Source: Bacteroidota bacterium
GTDB lineage: Bacteria; Bacteroidota; Ignavibacteria; Tepidaquicellales; Tepidaquicellaceae
NCBI GenBank assembly: GCA_018266895.1
Contig: JAFDZQ010000043.1
Location: forward strand, 1 to 64,000
Length of the DNA stretch: 64,000 nucleotides
Direction: 5' to 3'
Shown here: positions 54,503-64,000 of the stretch, piece by piece
Position numbering within the stretch: position 1 is the first letter of the stretch
Layout of the letters: the number at the start of each line of letters is the position of its first letter
Position numbers and translations under genes: made by a program
The notes under the pieces: model-generated
What the model saw: the letters and a program-made list of their open reading frames with translations, nothing else
Databases searched by the model: none
What the model was told of the DNA's origin: nothing

Positions 54503-57265
54503 ATGCCTGCACTAAAATTTTGCATATTGTTGTTGTCGATCTGTTTATTCCGGGTTAATGATTCTTTTTCCCAGGACACATCATCAGAGATTTTTAAGGA
54601 TACTCTTTTTCTTAAAATAAAGATGAGTGATAAAACTGATACAAACTCATTCAATATTTTTCCCGGATCATATTCAGATAAAAAAACAGCTCTTGTATTA
54701 AGCGGTGGAGGTGCAAGAGGAATTGCCCAGCTTGGAATAATTGAAGAACTTGAAAGGAATAACATACGGATTGATTTGATTGTCGGAACAAGCATTGGCA
54801 GTATACTGGGAGGTTTTTACTCCTCAGGATACAAAGCGGAAGAGATCAGGAGACTCCTGCATAATCTGAACTGGAAAAAAGCATTAAGCTTAACAAACAA
54901 ATACCAGAGAACATCTCTTTTCCCTGAACAAAAGAAGATACAGGACAGAAGTCTTCTCACTATACCTCTTGACGGATTAAAACCCGTTTTAATACCATCA
55001 TCTTTTTCAAACGGACAATATCTGAGTGAAAGAATCAACTCATATATTCTGAATTCAAGATATCATGCGAAAAATGATTTCAGGAATCTGAAAATTCCTT
55101 TCGCAGCAGTAGCCACTGATCTGAATTCAGGCAAGCGTGTTATTCTTGACAAGGGAAATCTGAGCGAATCAATAAAAGCATCATTTACTTTTCCGCTTCT
55201 TTATTCTCCTATAGTCATAAACGGAAAGGACCTTGTTGACGGAGGATTGACTGAAAATATACCCACGGGAGTAGCAAAGATACTTGGAGCGGATTTCATA
55301 ATTGCCGTAAATTCCACAAGTCCTTTAAAAGACAACAATGAACTTAAAGATCCCATCAATACTGCTGATCAGATACTGTCAATCAGCATGACACAGCTAA
55401 ATAAACTTCAGCTTAAAGACGCGAATATTATTTTAACTCCTGATTTAAAAAATTATTCAGCGACAGATTTTTCTAAAATTGATTATCTGATCTCAGAAGG
55501 AAGAAAGACAGCTATGGATATGATGGAAGTTATAAAATCCGGAATTGATTCTCTGGAAATGTCAGAGTCGCGGTATTTCAATAATTTTATTATAAATCCT
55601 TCGGTAACCGTGGTTTCCGATTATCTTGAGAATGAACTTTCTGACACTTTGGATAAACTTACGGATACCAGATTTGAAAAATACACATCCATTGAAAGAA
55701 ATCTGAGAATGATATACAATACCGGTTATTTCAGTAATGTTTCCGCGGAAATAAAACGAGAGCAAAACCTGGCACAGATCACTTATCTGCTTGAATCCAA
55801 TCCGGTTCTTTTGAATGTAAGTACAGTTAATTCTTACGATTTTCTGGACAGTCTGATTAATAATTTCAAACAGAGGAATATCAACAAACCGGCAAATTTA
55901 TTTGTTTACAAAAACTTCCATGACGAATTACTCGGTGTATTAAGAGATAAAGGGCTTTCTGTAGTCGATATTACAAAATTTTATTTTCATCATAATTCCG
56001 GAAACCTTGAAATCATTTTCAGTAACGGTAATATTTCAGGAATTGAAATTAAGGGAAACTATTCGACGAATGAAAATGTGATTGCAAGGGAGATTAAAGT
56101 CAGGCCGCTTGAAATAATAAGCAAAAAGGATATCAACGAAAGCATAAGGAATGTAATGAGCACTAATCTTTTCGGGCAGGTAAGCTTTGATTATAAATTC
56201 AGGAAATTGCAGACGGAACCTGTATTATCCGTCAGTGTAATTGAAAAAAACACTAAGGCTCTCAGATTTTCCGTCAAAGCTGATAATGAAAGGAATCTTC
56301 AGCTCTTACTTGATTTACGCGATGAAAATATATTCGGGACAGCAGTCGAAACAGGTTTGCTCGCGGCAGGTGGTTTAAGGAACAGAATATATCAGCTTGA
56401 AATAAAATCAAATCAGTTTTTCTCATTGCCTCTTACATTTAATATTAATACTTACTATGCTTTCCGAGACATAAACAGATACACTCAGAAGACGGATACC
56501 GCCGAAAATATTTTCACCGTTGAAAAGACCGGCGAATACAGAAATCTGCGTAACGGGGGTTTGAGTTTTCTTGTTGGCACACAGCTGAAACGGACAGGGA
56601 CGATATACGCTCAGGCTGTTTTTGAAAATCAGGAAATACTCAACAAGTCAAACAGCGTGTTTCTGACTGAAAAATTAAGGATAATAAAGCTTAAGTTCGG
56701 AGGATCGTTTGATACGGAAGATGTTTTACCGTTTCCGACTACCGGATCACTGTTAAATTTTTTTTATGAGACTTCTAACAATATTCTTGTCGGGAATCTC
56801 AGTTTTTCCAAATTTTATTTCAGCTATGAGCAGTACATCCCGGTTGCAAATTCGCATGTATTGAAACCAAAATTTATATTCGGTTTTGCGGATAAGACTA
56901 CTCCGTTAACCGAGCATTACTCAATTGGCGGTGACAAATCTTTTTTTGGAATGGCGGATGATGAGCTCAGAGGGAGACAGATTCTTGAAGCCTCATTGGA
57001 ATACAGATATCTGTTTCCGTACAGGATTTTCTTTGACACATATTTCAGTATCAGATATGATATCGGCAACGTGTGGCAGGTAACTGATGATATCAGATTT
57101 AAAGATCTCAGACACGGGATAGGACTGACGACTGCATTTGACACCCCTGTAGGAGAAGTAAGTTTTTCAGCAGGCAGAAGTTTCCTTGTTAAAAACGGAT
57201 TCAATAAAAATTCTCTAATATTCGGACCTTATAATTTTTATTTTTCAATAGGATATGACATTTAA
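54503..57265 (+). CDS. Patatin-like phospholipase with BamA-type barrel
   Basis: It has 920 residues with a signal peptide (about 1-24). The patatin domain (about 70-300) contains SGGGARGIAQLGII (oxyanion loop), GTSIGSILG (Ser nucleophile) and DGGLTENIPT (Asp). POTRA-like segments follow (about 400-560) and then a 16-strand-type barrel of the BamA/Omp85 family, ending in an aromatic strand FYFSIGYDI. The arrangement matches PlpD-type (type Vd) secreted lipases anchored in the outer membrane. The next gene is 208 bp downstream. Confidence 0.9.
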   Translation: MPALKFCILLLSICLFRVNDSFSQDTSSEIFKDTLFLKIKMSDKTDTNSFNIFPGSYSDKKTALVLSGGGARGIAQLGIIEELERNNIRIDLIVGTSIGSILGGFYSSGYKAEEIRRLLHNLNWKKALSLTNKYQRTSLFPEQKKIQDRSLLTIPLDGLKPVLIPSSFSNGQYLSERINSYILNSRYHAKNDFRNLKIPFAAVATDLNSGKRVILDKGNLSESIKASFTFPLLYSPIVINGKDLVDGGLTENIPTGVAKILGADFIIAVNSTSPLKDNNELKDPINTADQILSISMTQLNKLQLKDANIILTPDLKNYSATDFSKIDYLISEGRKTAMDMMEVIKSGIDSLEMSESRYFNNFIINPSVTVVSDYLENELSDTLDKLTDTRFEKYTSIERNLRMIYNTGYFSNVSAEIKREQNLAQITYLLESNPVLLNVSTVNSYDFLDSLINNFKQRNINKPANLFVYKNFHDELLGVLRDKGLSVVDITKFYFHHNSGNLEIIFSNGNISGIEIKGNYSTNENVIAREIKVRPLEIISKKDINESIRNVMSTNLFGQVSFDYKFRKLQTEPVLSVSVIEKNTKALRFSVKADNERNLQLLLDLRDENIFGTAVETGLLAAGGLRNRIYQLEIKSNQFFSLPLTFNINTYYAFRDINRYTQKTDTAENIFTVEKTGEYRNLRNGGLSFLVGTQLKRTGTIYAQAVFENQEILNKSNSVFLTEKLRIIKLKFGGSFDTEDVLPFPTTGSLLNFFYETSNNILVGNLSFSKFYFSYEQYIPVANSHVLKPKFIFGFADKTTPLTEHYSIGGDKSFFGMADDELRGRQILEASLEYRYLFPYRIFFDTYFSIRYDIGNVWQVTDDIRFKDLRHGIGLTTAFDTPVGEVSFSAGRSFLVKNGFNKNSLIFGPYNFYFSIGYDI

Positions 57266-57473
57266 GTATTTTAACTTCACATATAAGTTATATATTTTTT
57301 TATAAGAACGAATAAAATTTATCCCGGAAGTTTCATTGAAACAGTTTTCAGAATTAATTTTTTTATATCTCATAATTTTTACGAGTGTAAATTCATTTAT
57401 TGCAGATTTCGGATTAAGTCAGTAACATAAAAAACGTTTTAACGTAACAAAAATGTAAATTTAAACCGAGAAA

Positions 57474-59987
57474 GTGAAATTCCTAAATAAATTCAGCGAC
57501 GGGACACTCAGAGTATTGTTTACTTTCGTAGCGTTGTACTGCTTTGCATTTGCATCAATAAATTTGATCAGGACAATGTTTACCGAAAGAATGACCACTG
57601 ATGATTGTTTGTGGATCACGGAGTATCAGGGTCAAAGCATAAAGGAAGGAATTTTTATTGATCAGATAATTCCCGGAGGAGTTTCAGACAAGGCAGGGCT
57701 GAAAAACGGCGACATTCTTATTTCGATCGACGGAAAAAAATTTTCCAGTATATATGAAGCCCAAAAAATTCTCAACAATTTCAGCACTGACCAGACGGTT
57801 ATCTACACTGTATTAAGAGGAGATCAGATTCTGAATGTAGAGCTGACTGTTTATAAGTTGTTCAACATTCTTAATTTGATTTTCGCACTGCTTGGGTTCG
57901 GATTTCTTGTGATCGGACATCTGGTCGGATATTCAAAACCTAAAGAACTTACATCTCAGCTATTTTTCTTCCTTGGATGCTCGGCAGCGCTTGCTTTCAC
58001 TTCTTTTAATGTTATCGGTCAGATAACCTCCCAGAACTTAACAATGCTGAACAGAATAACAGGTCTGATTTTATTCTACCCCCTGTTTGTCCATTTTTTC
58101 ATGACTTATCCAGTCAGATATGAAATAAGAAACAGGAAATTTTTTATCATCGCTGTATATTTGATTTTTTTTATTTCAGTAATGCTTCAAATATATTTAT
58201 TTCCGAACTATTTTCTCAATGTTTATCTGACAGTCCTGTCTTCACTTTATACAATAACCGGAATATATTTCTTTGTAAGTACCTACCAGAGAATAAATGA
58301 TGAAAATTTAAGAAAACCCCTGAGAATAATAATATACGGTTTTATAATCGCCGGAATTGGAGTGCTTTATACATTTGTGATTCCGTTTATTGTAAACAAA
58401 CCTAATTTTCTTGTGACACCATGGATATATTCACCTTGTTCTCTGGTACTTGCAATTCCGATATCATTCGGTTATTCAATATTCAGATACAGGATACTGG
58501 ACACTGAATTTATCATTAAAAAAGGACTCGTCTTCGGAATAATAACGGCTTTTATAGTCGGTATGTATCTTCTGCTTGTACTGTTTCTCGATTCAATACT
58601 GAGTCAGATAATGCCTGAAAACAAACAGCTTCTGACTATTGCGCTTATAATTATCGTTACTTTCAGTTTTGATTTTGTAAATAAGAAAGCAAAAGAGTTC
58701 GTCGACAAGCAGTTTTACAGGGAGAGATACAATTACAGAAAATCACTTTTGCTGTTCTCGGAAGAGCTTCCGTATCTTGACAGCATGAAAAAAGTAATTG
58801 AACAGTTAGGCAGTTCAGTAAAAGAAACAATGGGAATAGATAAAATGAATGTATGGTTCAAGGATCCTGATTATTATAAGATACTTCAGGGAGAGTACGT
58901 TAAAACAAATAAAAATGAAGTGTTAACATACAAAGGGGAAATATTTGATGATGCATTTACTTCGGTTTTCAAAAACAACAGGGAACCGAAATTACTTAAT
59001 GATGTTTATCTTCAGGAATTAAATTTATCCCGTGAGGAAAAAGAAATAATAAAAAATGAAAAGTATGTGTTGTCCATTCCTATTTACATCAAAGACAATC
59101 TTATTGGAGCAATGAATTTCGGTGAAAAGCCGTCCGGCAAAGCTTATTCGGAAGAGGATATAGATCTTCTGAAAACACTTTCTTCGCAGGCTTCAATTTC
59201 ATTTGAAAATTCAAGACTTCAGCAGGAAAGAATTTCCAAACAAAAAATAGAAGAAGAGCTCCAGATTGCAAGAAAGATTCAGATGGGATTGCTTCCGCAA
59301 TCGATTAACAGTATTGACGGAATAGAAATATCCGGATTTTATAATCCTGCAACGGTCATAGGAGGCGATTTTTATGATGTGATAAAATTAAATGATAAAA
59401 AAATGCTCGTGGTAGTTGCTGATGTTTCCGGTAAAGGCATACCGGCTGCTCTTTATATGTCCAAAGTACAGGCTATGATTCAGTTTGCAGCAACAATTTT
59501 CGCCTCACCGAAAGAAATTCTTATCGAAGTGAACAAACTTATTCATCAGAAAATTGACAAAAAATCATTCATTACATCTGTCATAGCATTATTTGATCTT
59601 GAAAAAATGACTGTCAGAATTTGCAGAGCCGGACACAATCCTGTCATATATTCGACAAACGGAAAATTTCAGCTGTTAAAAAATAAAGGAATGGGTCTCG
59701 GACTCGAGAGCGATAAGTTCTTTGAATCCCATCTTGAAGAAACTGAAATCAAAATATCGGAAGACAATTTATTTATATTTTATTCTGACGGGCTGACCGA
59801 AGCTATGAACACGAATAAAGTGGAATTCGGCACTGACAAAGTGCTCGATATAATCAGTGAAAACAGGCAGCACTCATGTTCTTCAATACAAAAAGAAGTC
59901 ATAGATTCCGTCAATTCATTCAGAGGTAATGCAGAACAGAATGATGATATCACCCTCGTTATCACAAAGATCAAACCCAAATCCTGA
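57474..59987 (+). CDS. PDZ-GAF-SpoIIE membrane phosphatase
   Basis: It has 837 residues, GTG start with GAGAAA just before. The N-terminal helix (about 10-33) is followed by a PDZ domain (about 45-130: IDQIIPGGVSDKAGLKNGDILISIDG), then about seven hydrophobic helices (to about 385), a GAF domain (about 425-590) and a PP2C-type SpoIIE phosphatase (about 610-835) with IGGDFYDVIKL, VVVADVSGKGIPAALYMS and GQ-free DDITLVI (Asp metal ligands). A periplasmic or membrane signal probably controls dephosphorylation of an anti-anti-sigma type partner; none is encoded nearby. Confidence 0.87.
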   Translation: MKFLNKFSDGTLRVLFTFVALYCFAFASINLIRTMFTERMTTDDCLWITEYQGQSIKEGIFIDQIIPGGVSDKAGLKNGDILISIDGKKFSSIYEAQKILNNFSTDQTVIYTVLRGDQILNVELTVYKLFNILNLIFALLGFGFLVIGHLVGYSKPKELTSQLFFFLGCSAALAFTSFNVIGQITSQNLTMLNRITGLILFYPLFVHFFMTYPVRYEIRNRKFFIIAVYLIFFISVMLQIYLFPNYFLNVYLTVLSSLYTITGIYFFVSTYQRINDENLRKPLRIIIYGFIIAGIGVLYTFVIPFIVNKPNFLVTPWIYSPCSLVLAIPISFGYSIFRYRILDTEFIIKKGLVFGIITAFIVGMYLLLVLFLDSILSQIMPENKQLLTIALIIIVTFSFDFVNKKAKEFVDKQFYRERYNYRKSLLLFSEELPYLDSMKKVIEQLGSSVKETMGIDKMNVWFKDPDYYKILQGEYVKTNKNEVLTYKGEIFDDAFTSVFKNNREPKLLNDVYLQELNLSREEKEIIKNEKYVLSIPIYIKDNLIGAMNFGEKPSGKAYSEEDIDLLKTLSSQASISFENSRLQQERISKQKIEEELQIARKIQMGLLPQSINSIDGIEISGFYNPATVIGGDFYDVIKLNDKKMLVVVADVSGKGIPAALYMSKVQAMIQFAATIFASPKEILIEVNKLIHQKIDKKSFITSVIALFDLEKMTVRICRAGHNPVIYSTNGKFQLLKNKGMGLGLESDKFFESHLEETEIKISEDNLFIFYSDGLTEAMNTNKVEFGTDKVLDIISENRQHSCSSIQKEVIDSVNSFRGNAEQNDDITLVITKIKPKS

Positions 59988-60074
59988 TATTTACATTTCT
60001 ATATGAATCCGTTTTAAATATCTTAGGCTAACTTCGTTCACTTTGCAATTAATTCTTAAAAGTTATAAAATTTT

Positions 60075-61397
60075 ATGATAAACCGTTATTCCAGAAAAGA
60101 AATGGTATCAATTTGGTCTGAAGAAAATAAATTCAGAATATGGCTGCATATAGAAATTCTCGCATCAGAAGCACAATGCAGACTGGGATTGGTTCCTGTC
60201 AAATCCTTAAATATCATTAAAAGCAGAGCCCGCTTTGATGTAAAAAAAATAATGAAGATAGAAGAAAAAGTAAAACACGATGTTATTGCATTTCTGACAA
60301 ATGTGGGAGAATATGTTGGATTGGATTCAAGGTTCATTCATCTTGGAATGACAAGCTCGGACGTTATTGACACGGCGCTTTCAGTTCAGATGAAACAGGC
60401 AGGCGAAATAATTCATAATGATCTTGCAAGACTAAAGAAATTACTTTTCAAAAAAGCTTTAAAGTACAAATACCTGACAATGATCGGACGGACTCACGGA
60501 GTTCATGCCGAACCGATTACACTTGGATTGAAATTTGCTCTGTGGTATGATGAAATGAACAGGAATATTGACAGATGGAAAAGGGCTGTGGAAAATATTT
60601 CCATCGGACAAATATCAGGAGCAGTCGGCAGCTATGAACATATTTCTCCGTTTGTTGAAAAGTATGTCTGCGGAAAACTAGGATTAAAGACTACAAATAT
60701 TTCAACACAGATACTTCAGCGTGACAGGCATGCCGAATATATGTCAACACTTGCTATAATCGCATCTTCAGTTGAAAAATTCACTACGGAGATCAGGCAT
60801 CTTCAGAAAACCGAAACTCTTGAACTGGAAGAATATTTTTCAGAAGGACAGAAAGGATCATCCGCCATGCCTCACAAGAAAAACCCCATTACATCCGAAC
60901 GCTTATCGGGTCTTGCAAGAGTTTTGCGGGGAAATGCGCTGGCATCATTTGAGAACATACCTTTGTGGCATGAAAGAGACATCAGTCATTCTTCGGTAGA
61001 GAGGATTATTATTCCGGATTCGACTATCTTAATGGATTATATACTGAATCAGTTTACTTCTCTTATTGAAAAAATTGTAGTCAATGAAGACAACATCAAA
61101 AAAAATCTGGAATTAACGAACGGACTTCTGTTCTCCCAGACTGTTTTACTGAAGCTTATTGAAAAAAAGATGAGACGAGAAGAAGCCTATAAAATCGTTC
61201 AGACCGTCGCAATGAAATGCTGGAAAGAAAAAGTGAGTTTTTTAAATTTACTTAAGGAAGATAAAAATGTAATGAAATATCTTAATGATTCAGAACTAAA
61301 AGCAATCTTTAATTATGATAATTCAAAGAAAAATGTGGATTTTATTTTCAAAAGAACAGGACTTATCGGGAAAAAGCAGAAGCAGGAACGCAAGTGA
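60075..61397 (+). CDS. purB: Adenylosuccinate lyase
   Basis: Purine biosynthesis enzyme that releases fumarate from SAICAR and adenylosuccinate. It has 440 residues. Fumarase/aspartase superfamily signature GSSAMPHKKNPITSE (catalytic loop), HLGMTSSDVIDTA, MIGRTHGVHAEPIT. It ends 38 bp from the convergent lexA gene; no terminator is clear between them. Confidence 0.95.
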   Translation: MINRYSRKEMVSIWSEENKFRIWLHIEILASEAQCRLGLVPVKSLNIIKSRARFDVKKIMKIEEKVKHDVIAFLTNVGEYVGLDSRFIHLGMTSSDVIDTALSVQMKQAGEIIHNDLARLKKLLFKKALKYKYLTMIGRTHGVHAEPITLGLKFALWYDEMNRNIDRWKRAVENISIGQISGAVGSYEHISPFVEKYVCGKLGLKTTNISTQILQRDRHAEYMSTLAIIASSVEKFTTEIRHLQKTETLELEEYFSEGQKGSSAMPHKKNPITSERLSGLARVLRGNALASFENIPLWHERDISHSSVERIIIPDSTILMDYILNQFTSLIEKIVVNEDNIKKNLELTNGLLFSQTVLLKLIEKKMRREEAYKIVQTVAMKCWKEKVSFLNLLKEDKNVMKYLNDSELKAIFNYDNSKKNVDFIFKRTGLIGKKQKQERK

Positions 61398-61435
61398 TAA
61401 ATTTGCTTTCTTTTTATAAATATACAGACCTGAAA

Positions 61436-62062
61436 TCAGATTACATTATAATCTCTTCTAAGCTCTATGACCTTGCCAATTATCTGAAAAGGTTTATTAA
61501 TAATAGATTTGTATTTAGAATTAGATGCTTCTAAATATGCTTTAATGTTTTTATTACGCAATGTTTTTACCGTAGCTTCATCATCGAGCAGGGCAATTAC
61601 AATTTCACCGTCTTCTGCAGTATCCTGTTTTCTTACAATTACAATATCTCCGTCATAGATCCCCGAATCGATCATACTGTCTCCTTTTATCCTGAGCGCG
61701 AAACGGATATTATGTCCTTTTGAATTTTTTTCCATCGTGATATAACCCTGAATATTATCATTTGCAAAAATAGGTTCGCCTGCAGCTACATTTCCGTATA
61801 ATGGAATGAGTTCAGTGTCTGTTTTATTTTTATCGAAGAACTCTTCTTCCTGAGATTTGATTACACGGAATCCTCTTGCAATATCTTTTTTTCTTTCAAG
61901 ATGTCCTTTTTTTTGCAAAGCATATATATGGTCCTGAACGGTGCCGATGGTAATCCCGAAATTATCACCTATTTCTTTCAGTGTTGGAGGATAAGTATTT
62001 TCAACTCTGTGTTTTTCGATAAAATCAAGGATTCTTTTCTGTTTTAAAGTAAGTTTATCCAT
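61436..62062 (-). CDS. lexA: LexA SOS repressor
   Basis: SOS-response repressor, 208 residues. N-terminal winged helix LTLKQKRILDFIEKH, then YPPTLKEIGDNFGI. The cleavage site is Ala-Gly in GNVAAGEPIF (about 91-92), the catalytic Ser in KGDSMIDSGI and the Lys in EATVKTL. The promoter-like sequence just upstream suggests a leaderless message. Confidence 0.94.
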   Translation of the reverse strand: MDKLTLKQKRILDFIEKHRVENTYPPTLKEIGDNFGITIGTVQDHIYALQKKGHLERKKDIARGFRVIKSQEEEFFDKNKTDTELIPLYGNVAAGEPIFANDNIQGYITMEKNSKGHNIRFALRIKGDSMIDSGIYDGDIVIVRKQDTAEDGEIVIALLDDEATVKTLRNKNIKAYLEASNSKYKSIINKPFQIIGKVIELRRDYNVI

Positions 62063-62067
62063 AGATT

Positions 62068-62096
62068 AATATGGCATAATAATTTACAAGTGTCAA
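62068..62096 (-). promoter_or_regulatory. lexA promoter candidate
   Basis: On the minus strand TTGACA (62091-62096), 17 nt, CATATT (62068-62073). Transcription would begin at about 62061-62062, on the lexA ATG itself. A LexA operator may overlap it, but I cannot define one. Confidence 0.5.
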
Positions 62097-62152
62097 TATA
62101 AATTTGAATGAAAGTTCATAAGAGAAATATAGCCGGGATTAAAATGTTCAGA

Positions 62153-63601
62153 TCAGGATCCGATAAATTTTCTGAATACACTTCTGTTAATGATCTTAAA
62201 AGAAAATACCAGTATGATAAAAAACATTATAAGAAGAATTTTGTAATACCAGTATAAATGAATTGATGTATTAAAGAAGAAATAAACCGAAGTAACAAAT
62301 CCCAGTGAAATCAGGATAAGGAATATTTTTTTAAATTCGTATTCTATCCTGTAAAATTTTTGAGAAACCAAATATATTCCTGCCATCATGACAGCATAGC
62401 TTATCAGAGTAGACAATGCTGCTCCCATATAAGAGTATAGCGGTATAAGGATAAAATTAGAGATAACATTTGCAATTGCCCCTGCGCCGGTTATAAGAGG
62501 GAGATATTTGGTTTTCTTTTCAATGTAAATACCTGCCATAAAATTTATATAAATACCGTATAAAATATATGCGAACAGGATTACCGGTACTATCTCAAGA
62601 CCGTCCCAGTAAGCTTTGCCTATAAGATGAGAATTAAAAGGAAGATCTAATTTTACGATTTCTTCAATGAAAAAGCTTATGACAAGAAAGACAAATGAGC
62701 AAAACAGAATAAATATTGTCAGAACTTTCGAAAATATTTTTTTTGCATCCGGTTCTGAAGCATTATTCAGAAAAAATGGTCTCCATGCAAATTCAAACAT
62801 CGAAACAACCAGCATCATAAAAATGCCGAGTTTATAGTTGGCAGTGTACACTCCTACCACTTTATCATCAGTAAGATATTTAAGAATAGGTCTGTCAATT
62901 ATCTGGACCAAATTCGCCGCTATTCCGGCAGGAATCCACGGCAGAGAAAATTTAAGTAATTCTTTAAGCAGCTCTTTATGAACCGAGAAAGAAAAATTTT
63001 TCCTTAAAAGAGGAAGGAGCAGAATAAACGTAACTATAGATGCTATGAGATTACTGATAAAAACCGCTTCAATTCCCAATCCGAAAAAAGAGATCAGAAT
63101 TACATTAAGCAGTACGTTTAATACTATATTTGTAATCTTTATTCCTGCAAAGGACCTAGCTTTGTTTTTCAAACGCAGACAGGCGAATGGTATAAGGACT
63201 ATTGTATCAAAGAAAAGAATCACAGCGGAGTATTTTATCAGATAGCTATATTTAACATTAATCTGAAATACTGTTGTGAGCTCGGAGGAGAACAGAAAAA
63301 TTAACAAAGAAAGGAAGAATGAATTTAACAGAACTATAACATAAGGAGTAGAAAAATTTTGCTTTTCCGAACCTACTTCACGTGTAGATGCAAATTTCAT
63401 ATATCCTGACTCAAGCCCTATTGAGAAGAAGACATTCAGAATTGCAATGTAGGAATATATTATTGTAATGATCCCGTACTCTTCCGGAAGGAATTTATTT
63501 GTATAAAATGGAACCAGAAAGAATCCCAGAAATCTTCCGATAATAGTATTTGTACCGTATATAAGAGTATCTTTAGAAAGATTCTTTATTTTGTCAAACA
63601 T
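62153..63601 (-). CDS. Polysaccharide flippase (Wzx/MOP superfamily)
   Basis: It has 482 residues with about 14 transmembrane helices and short loops. The N-terminus KDTLIYGTNTIIGRFLGFFLVPFYT and following EEYGIITIIYSY are typical of RfbX/Wzx-like polysaccharide transporters that flip lipid-linked sugar units across the inner membrane. No sugar genes adjoin it in the window. It starts about 20 bp from a terminator that serves the neighbouring upstream gene. Confidence 0.88.
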   Translation of the reverse strand: MFDKIKNLSKDTLIYGTNTIIGRFLGFFLVPFYTNKFLPEEYGIITIIYSYIAILNVFFSIGLESGYMKFASTREVGSEKQNFSTPYVIVLLNSFFLSLLIFLFSSELTTVFQINVKYSYLIKYSAVILFFDTIVLIPFACLRLKNKARSFAGIKITNIVLNVLLNVILISFFGLGIEAVFISNLIASIVTFILLLPLLRKNFSFSVHKELLKELLKFSLPWIPAGIAANLVQIIDRPILKYLTDDKVVGVYTANYKLGIFMMLVVSMFEFAWRPFFLNNASEPDAKKIFSKVLTIFILFCSFVFLVISFFIEEIVKLDLPFNSHLIGKAYWDGLEIVPVILFAYILYGIYINFMAGIYIEKKTKYLPLITGAGAIANVISNFILIPLYSYMGAALSTLISYAVMMAGIYLVSQKFYRIEYEFKKIFLILISLGFVTSVYFFFNTSIHLYWYYKILLIMFFIILVFSFKIINRSVFRKFIGS

Positions 63602-63610
63602 TTGCAGGGA

Positions 63611-63649
63611 AAAATAAAAAGGTTATTCCGTTTATCCGGAATAACCTTT
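63611..63649 (-). terminator. Intrinsic terminator of the right-edge gene
   Basis: GGTTATTCCG (63621-63630) pairs with CGGAATAACC (63637-63646). On the minus strand it is followed by TTTTTATTTT, so it terminates transcription of the partial gene at 63672-64000. Confidence 0.8.
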
Positions 63650-63671
63650 AATTTTCAGAAGATATTATTAT

Positions 63672-64000
63672 TTAATAAAATTGAATACGGACTGTTTCTG
63701 AAGCAAGAAAATTTTTATCAGCATCGTACACATAAACATTGAAGCGTCCGGCACTGTAAAATGTTACTTCTTTCCAGAACCACGCCCAGCTTGGTTCGAC
63801 ATCCTGATAAATAGTATTGTCATAACTTTCGTATCCGTCTGCATCGACTTTGTAGATCTCATAACTGACGCTTCTTGTGCCTATTCTGTAAGGCAGATTT
63901 ACAAGAAATTTCAGATAACCTCCCTTGTCACTTATGTTGAATACAGAACTGGGAGATACAGGATTTCCGCTTGACGTAACATCTTCACAAAACTGTAAAG
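63672..64000 (-). CDS. C-terminal fragment of an unknown beta-rich protein
   Basis: An open frame without a start, 108 codons to the stop at 63672; the gene continues beyond the right edge. The visible part alternates hydrophobic, aromatic and polar residues (GGYLKFLVNLPYRIG, then VTFYSAGRFNVYVYD), which suggests an immunoglobulin-like or other beta-sandwich of a surface or secreted protein. I recognise no family. The terminator directly after the stop supports a real gene. Confidence 0.7.
   Translation of the reverse strand, partial: LQFCEDVTSSGNPVSPSSVFNISDKGGYLKFLVNLPYRIGTRSVSYEIYKVDADGYESYDNTIYQDVEPSWAWFWKEVTFYSAGRFNVYVYDADKNFLASETVRIQFY

Overview
The window reads as a chromosomal segment of an AT-rich, Gram-negative bacterium of the Bacteroidota/Ignavibacteriota (FCB) assemblage. 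The reasons are lipid A genes (lpxB, lpxK, an LpxL-like acyltransferase), a secreted protein with a NYPNPFNP-type C-terminal sorting domain, a DUF4292 lipoprotein, a BatA-type protein, and few clear Shine-Dalgarno sites. TTG starts are frequent. The lineage is inferred from gene content; no rRNA is present.

Layout. (1) 1-17576: one-direction lipopeptide assembly line. A PKS protein runs off the left edge; in-window order is end of a fatty-acyl-AMP ligase, ACP, KS, AT, DH, C-methyltransferase, KR and three tandem ACPs. It is followed by an NRPS C-A-T-E protein (specificity residues read as Gln), an NRPS C-A-T-TE protein (read as Pro, with Cys in place of the usual Ser in the thioesterase), a Sfp-type phosphopantetheinyl transferase and a small membrane protein. 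The predicted product is a fatty acid extended by one alpha-methylated ketide, joined to D-Gln and Pro. (2) 17717-24032: a leftward block (type III PKS, methyltransferase, AtuA-like protein, prfB, LolC/E-type permease, ubiE) bracketed by two inverted copies of a roughly 270-310 bp MITE-like element. prfB carries the classical programmed +1 frameshift. (3) 24165-27349: a candidate fluoride riboswitch upstream of an MFS transporter, then a second, degenerate riboswitch/terminator element upstream of a Tat-exported flavin amine oxidase.

(4) 27410-34371: a rightward envelope and riboflavin gene string (lpxB, acyltransferase, lpxK, class-I glutamine amidotransferase-like hydrolase, DUF4292 lipoprotein, glycosyltransferase, ribD, ribE, small unknown). 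(5) 34363-41581: a leftward string (GT9 heptosyltransferase, LpxL-like acyltransferase broken at an A9 tract, miaB, lipoprotein, dxs, xseB, xseA). (6) 41582-48882: tRNA-Asn, DinB-like protein, tRNA-His, ECF sigma/anti-sigma/TlpA cluster, dxr, rseP and tRNA-Ser. (7) 48926-64000: T9SS cargo, BatA-like protein, thiamine pyrophosphokinase with an SSS transporter, patatin/BamA-type protein, PDZ-GAF-SpoIIE phosphatase, purB, lexA, a polysaccharide flippase, and the 3' end of a further gene running off the right edge.

The most distinctive features are the FAAL-PKS-NRPS line with its unusual catalytic residues, the fluoride-type riboswitch over an MFS gene rather than crcB, the inverted MITE pair, and the homopolymer-interrupted lipid A acyltransferase. 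All specificity and riboswitch calls were made by eye.
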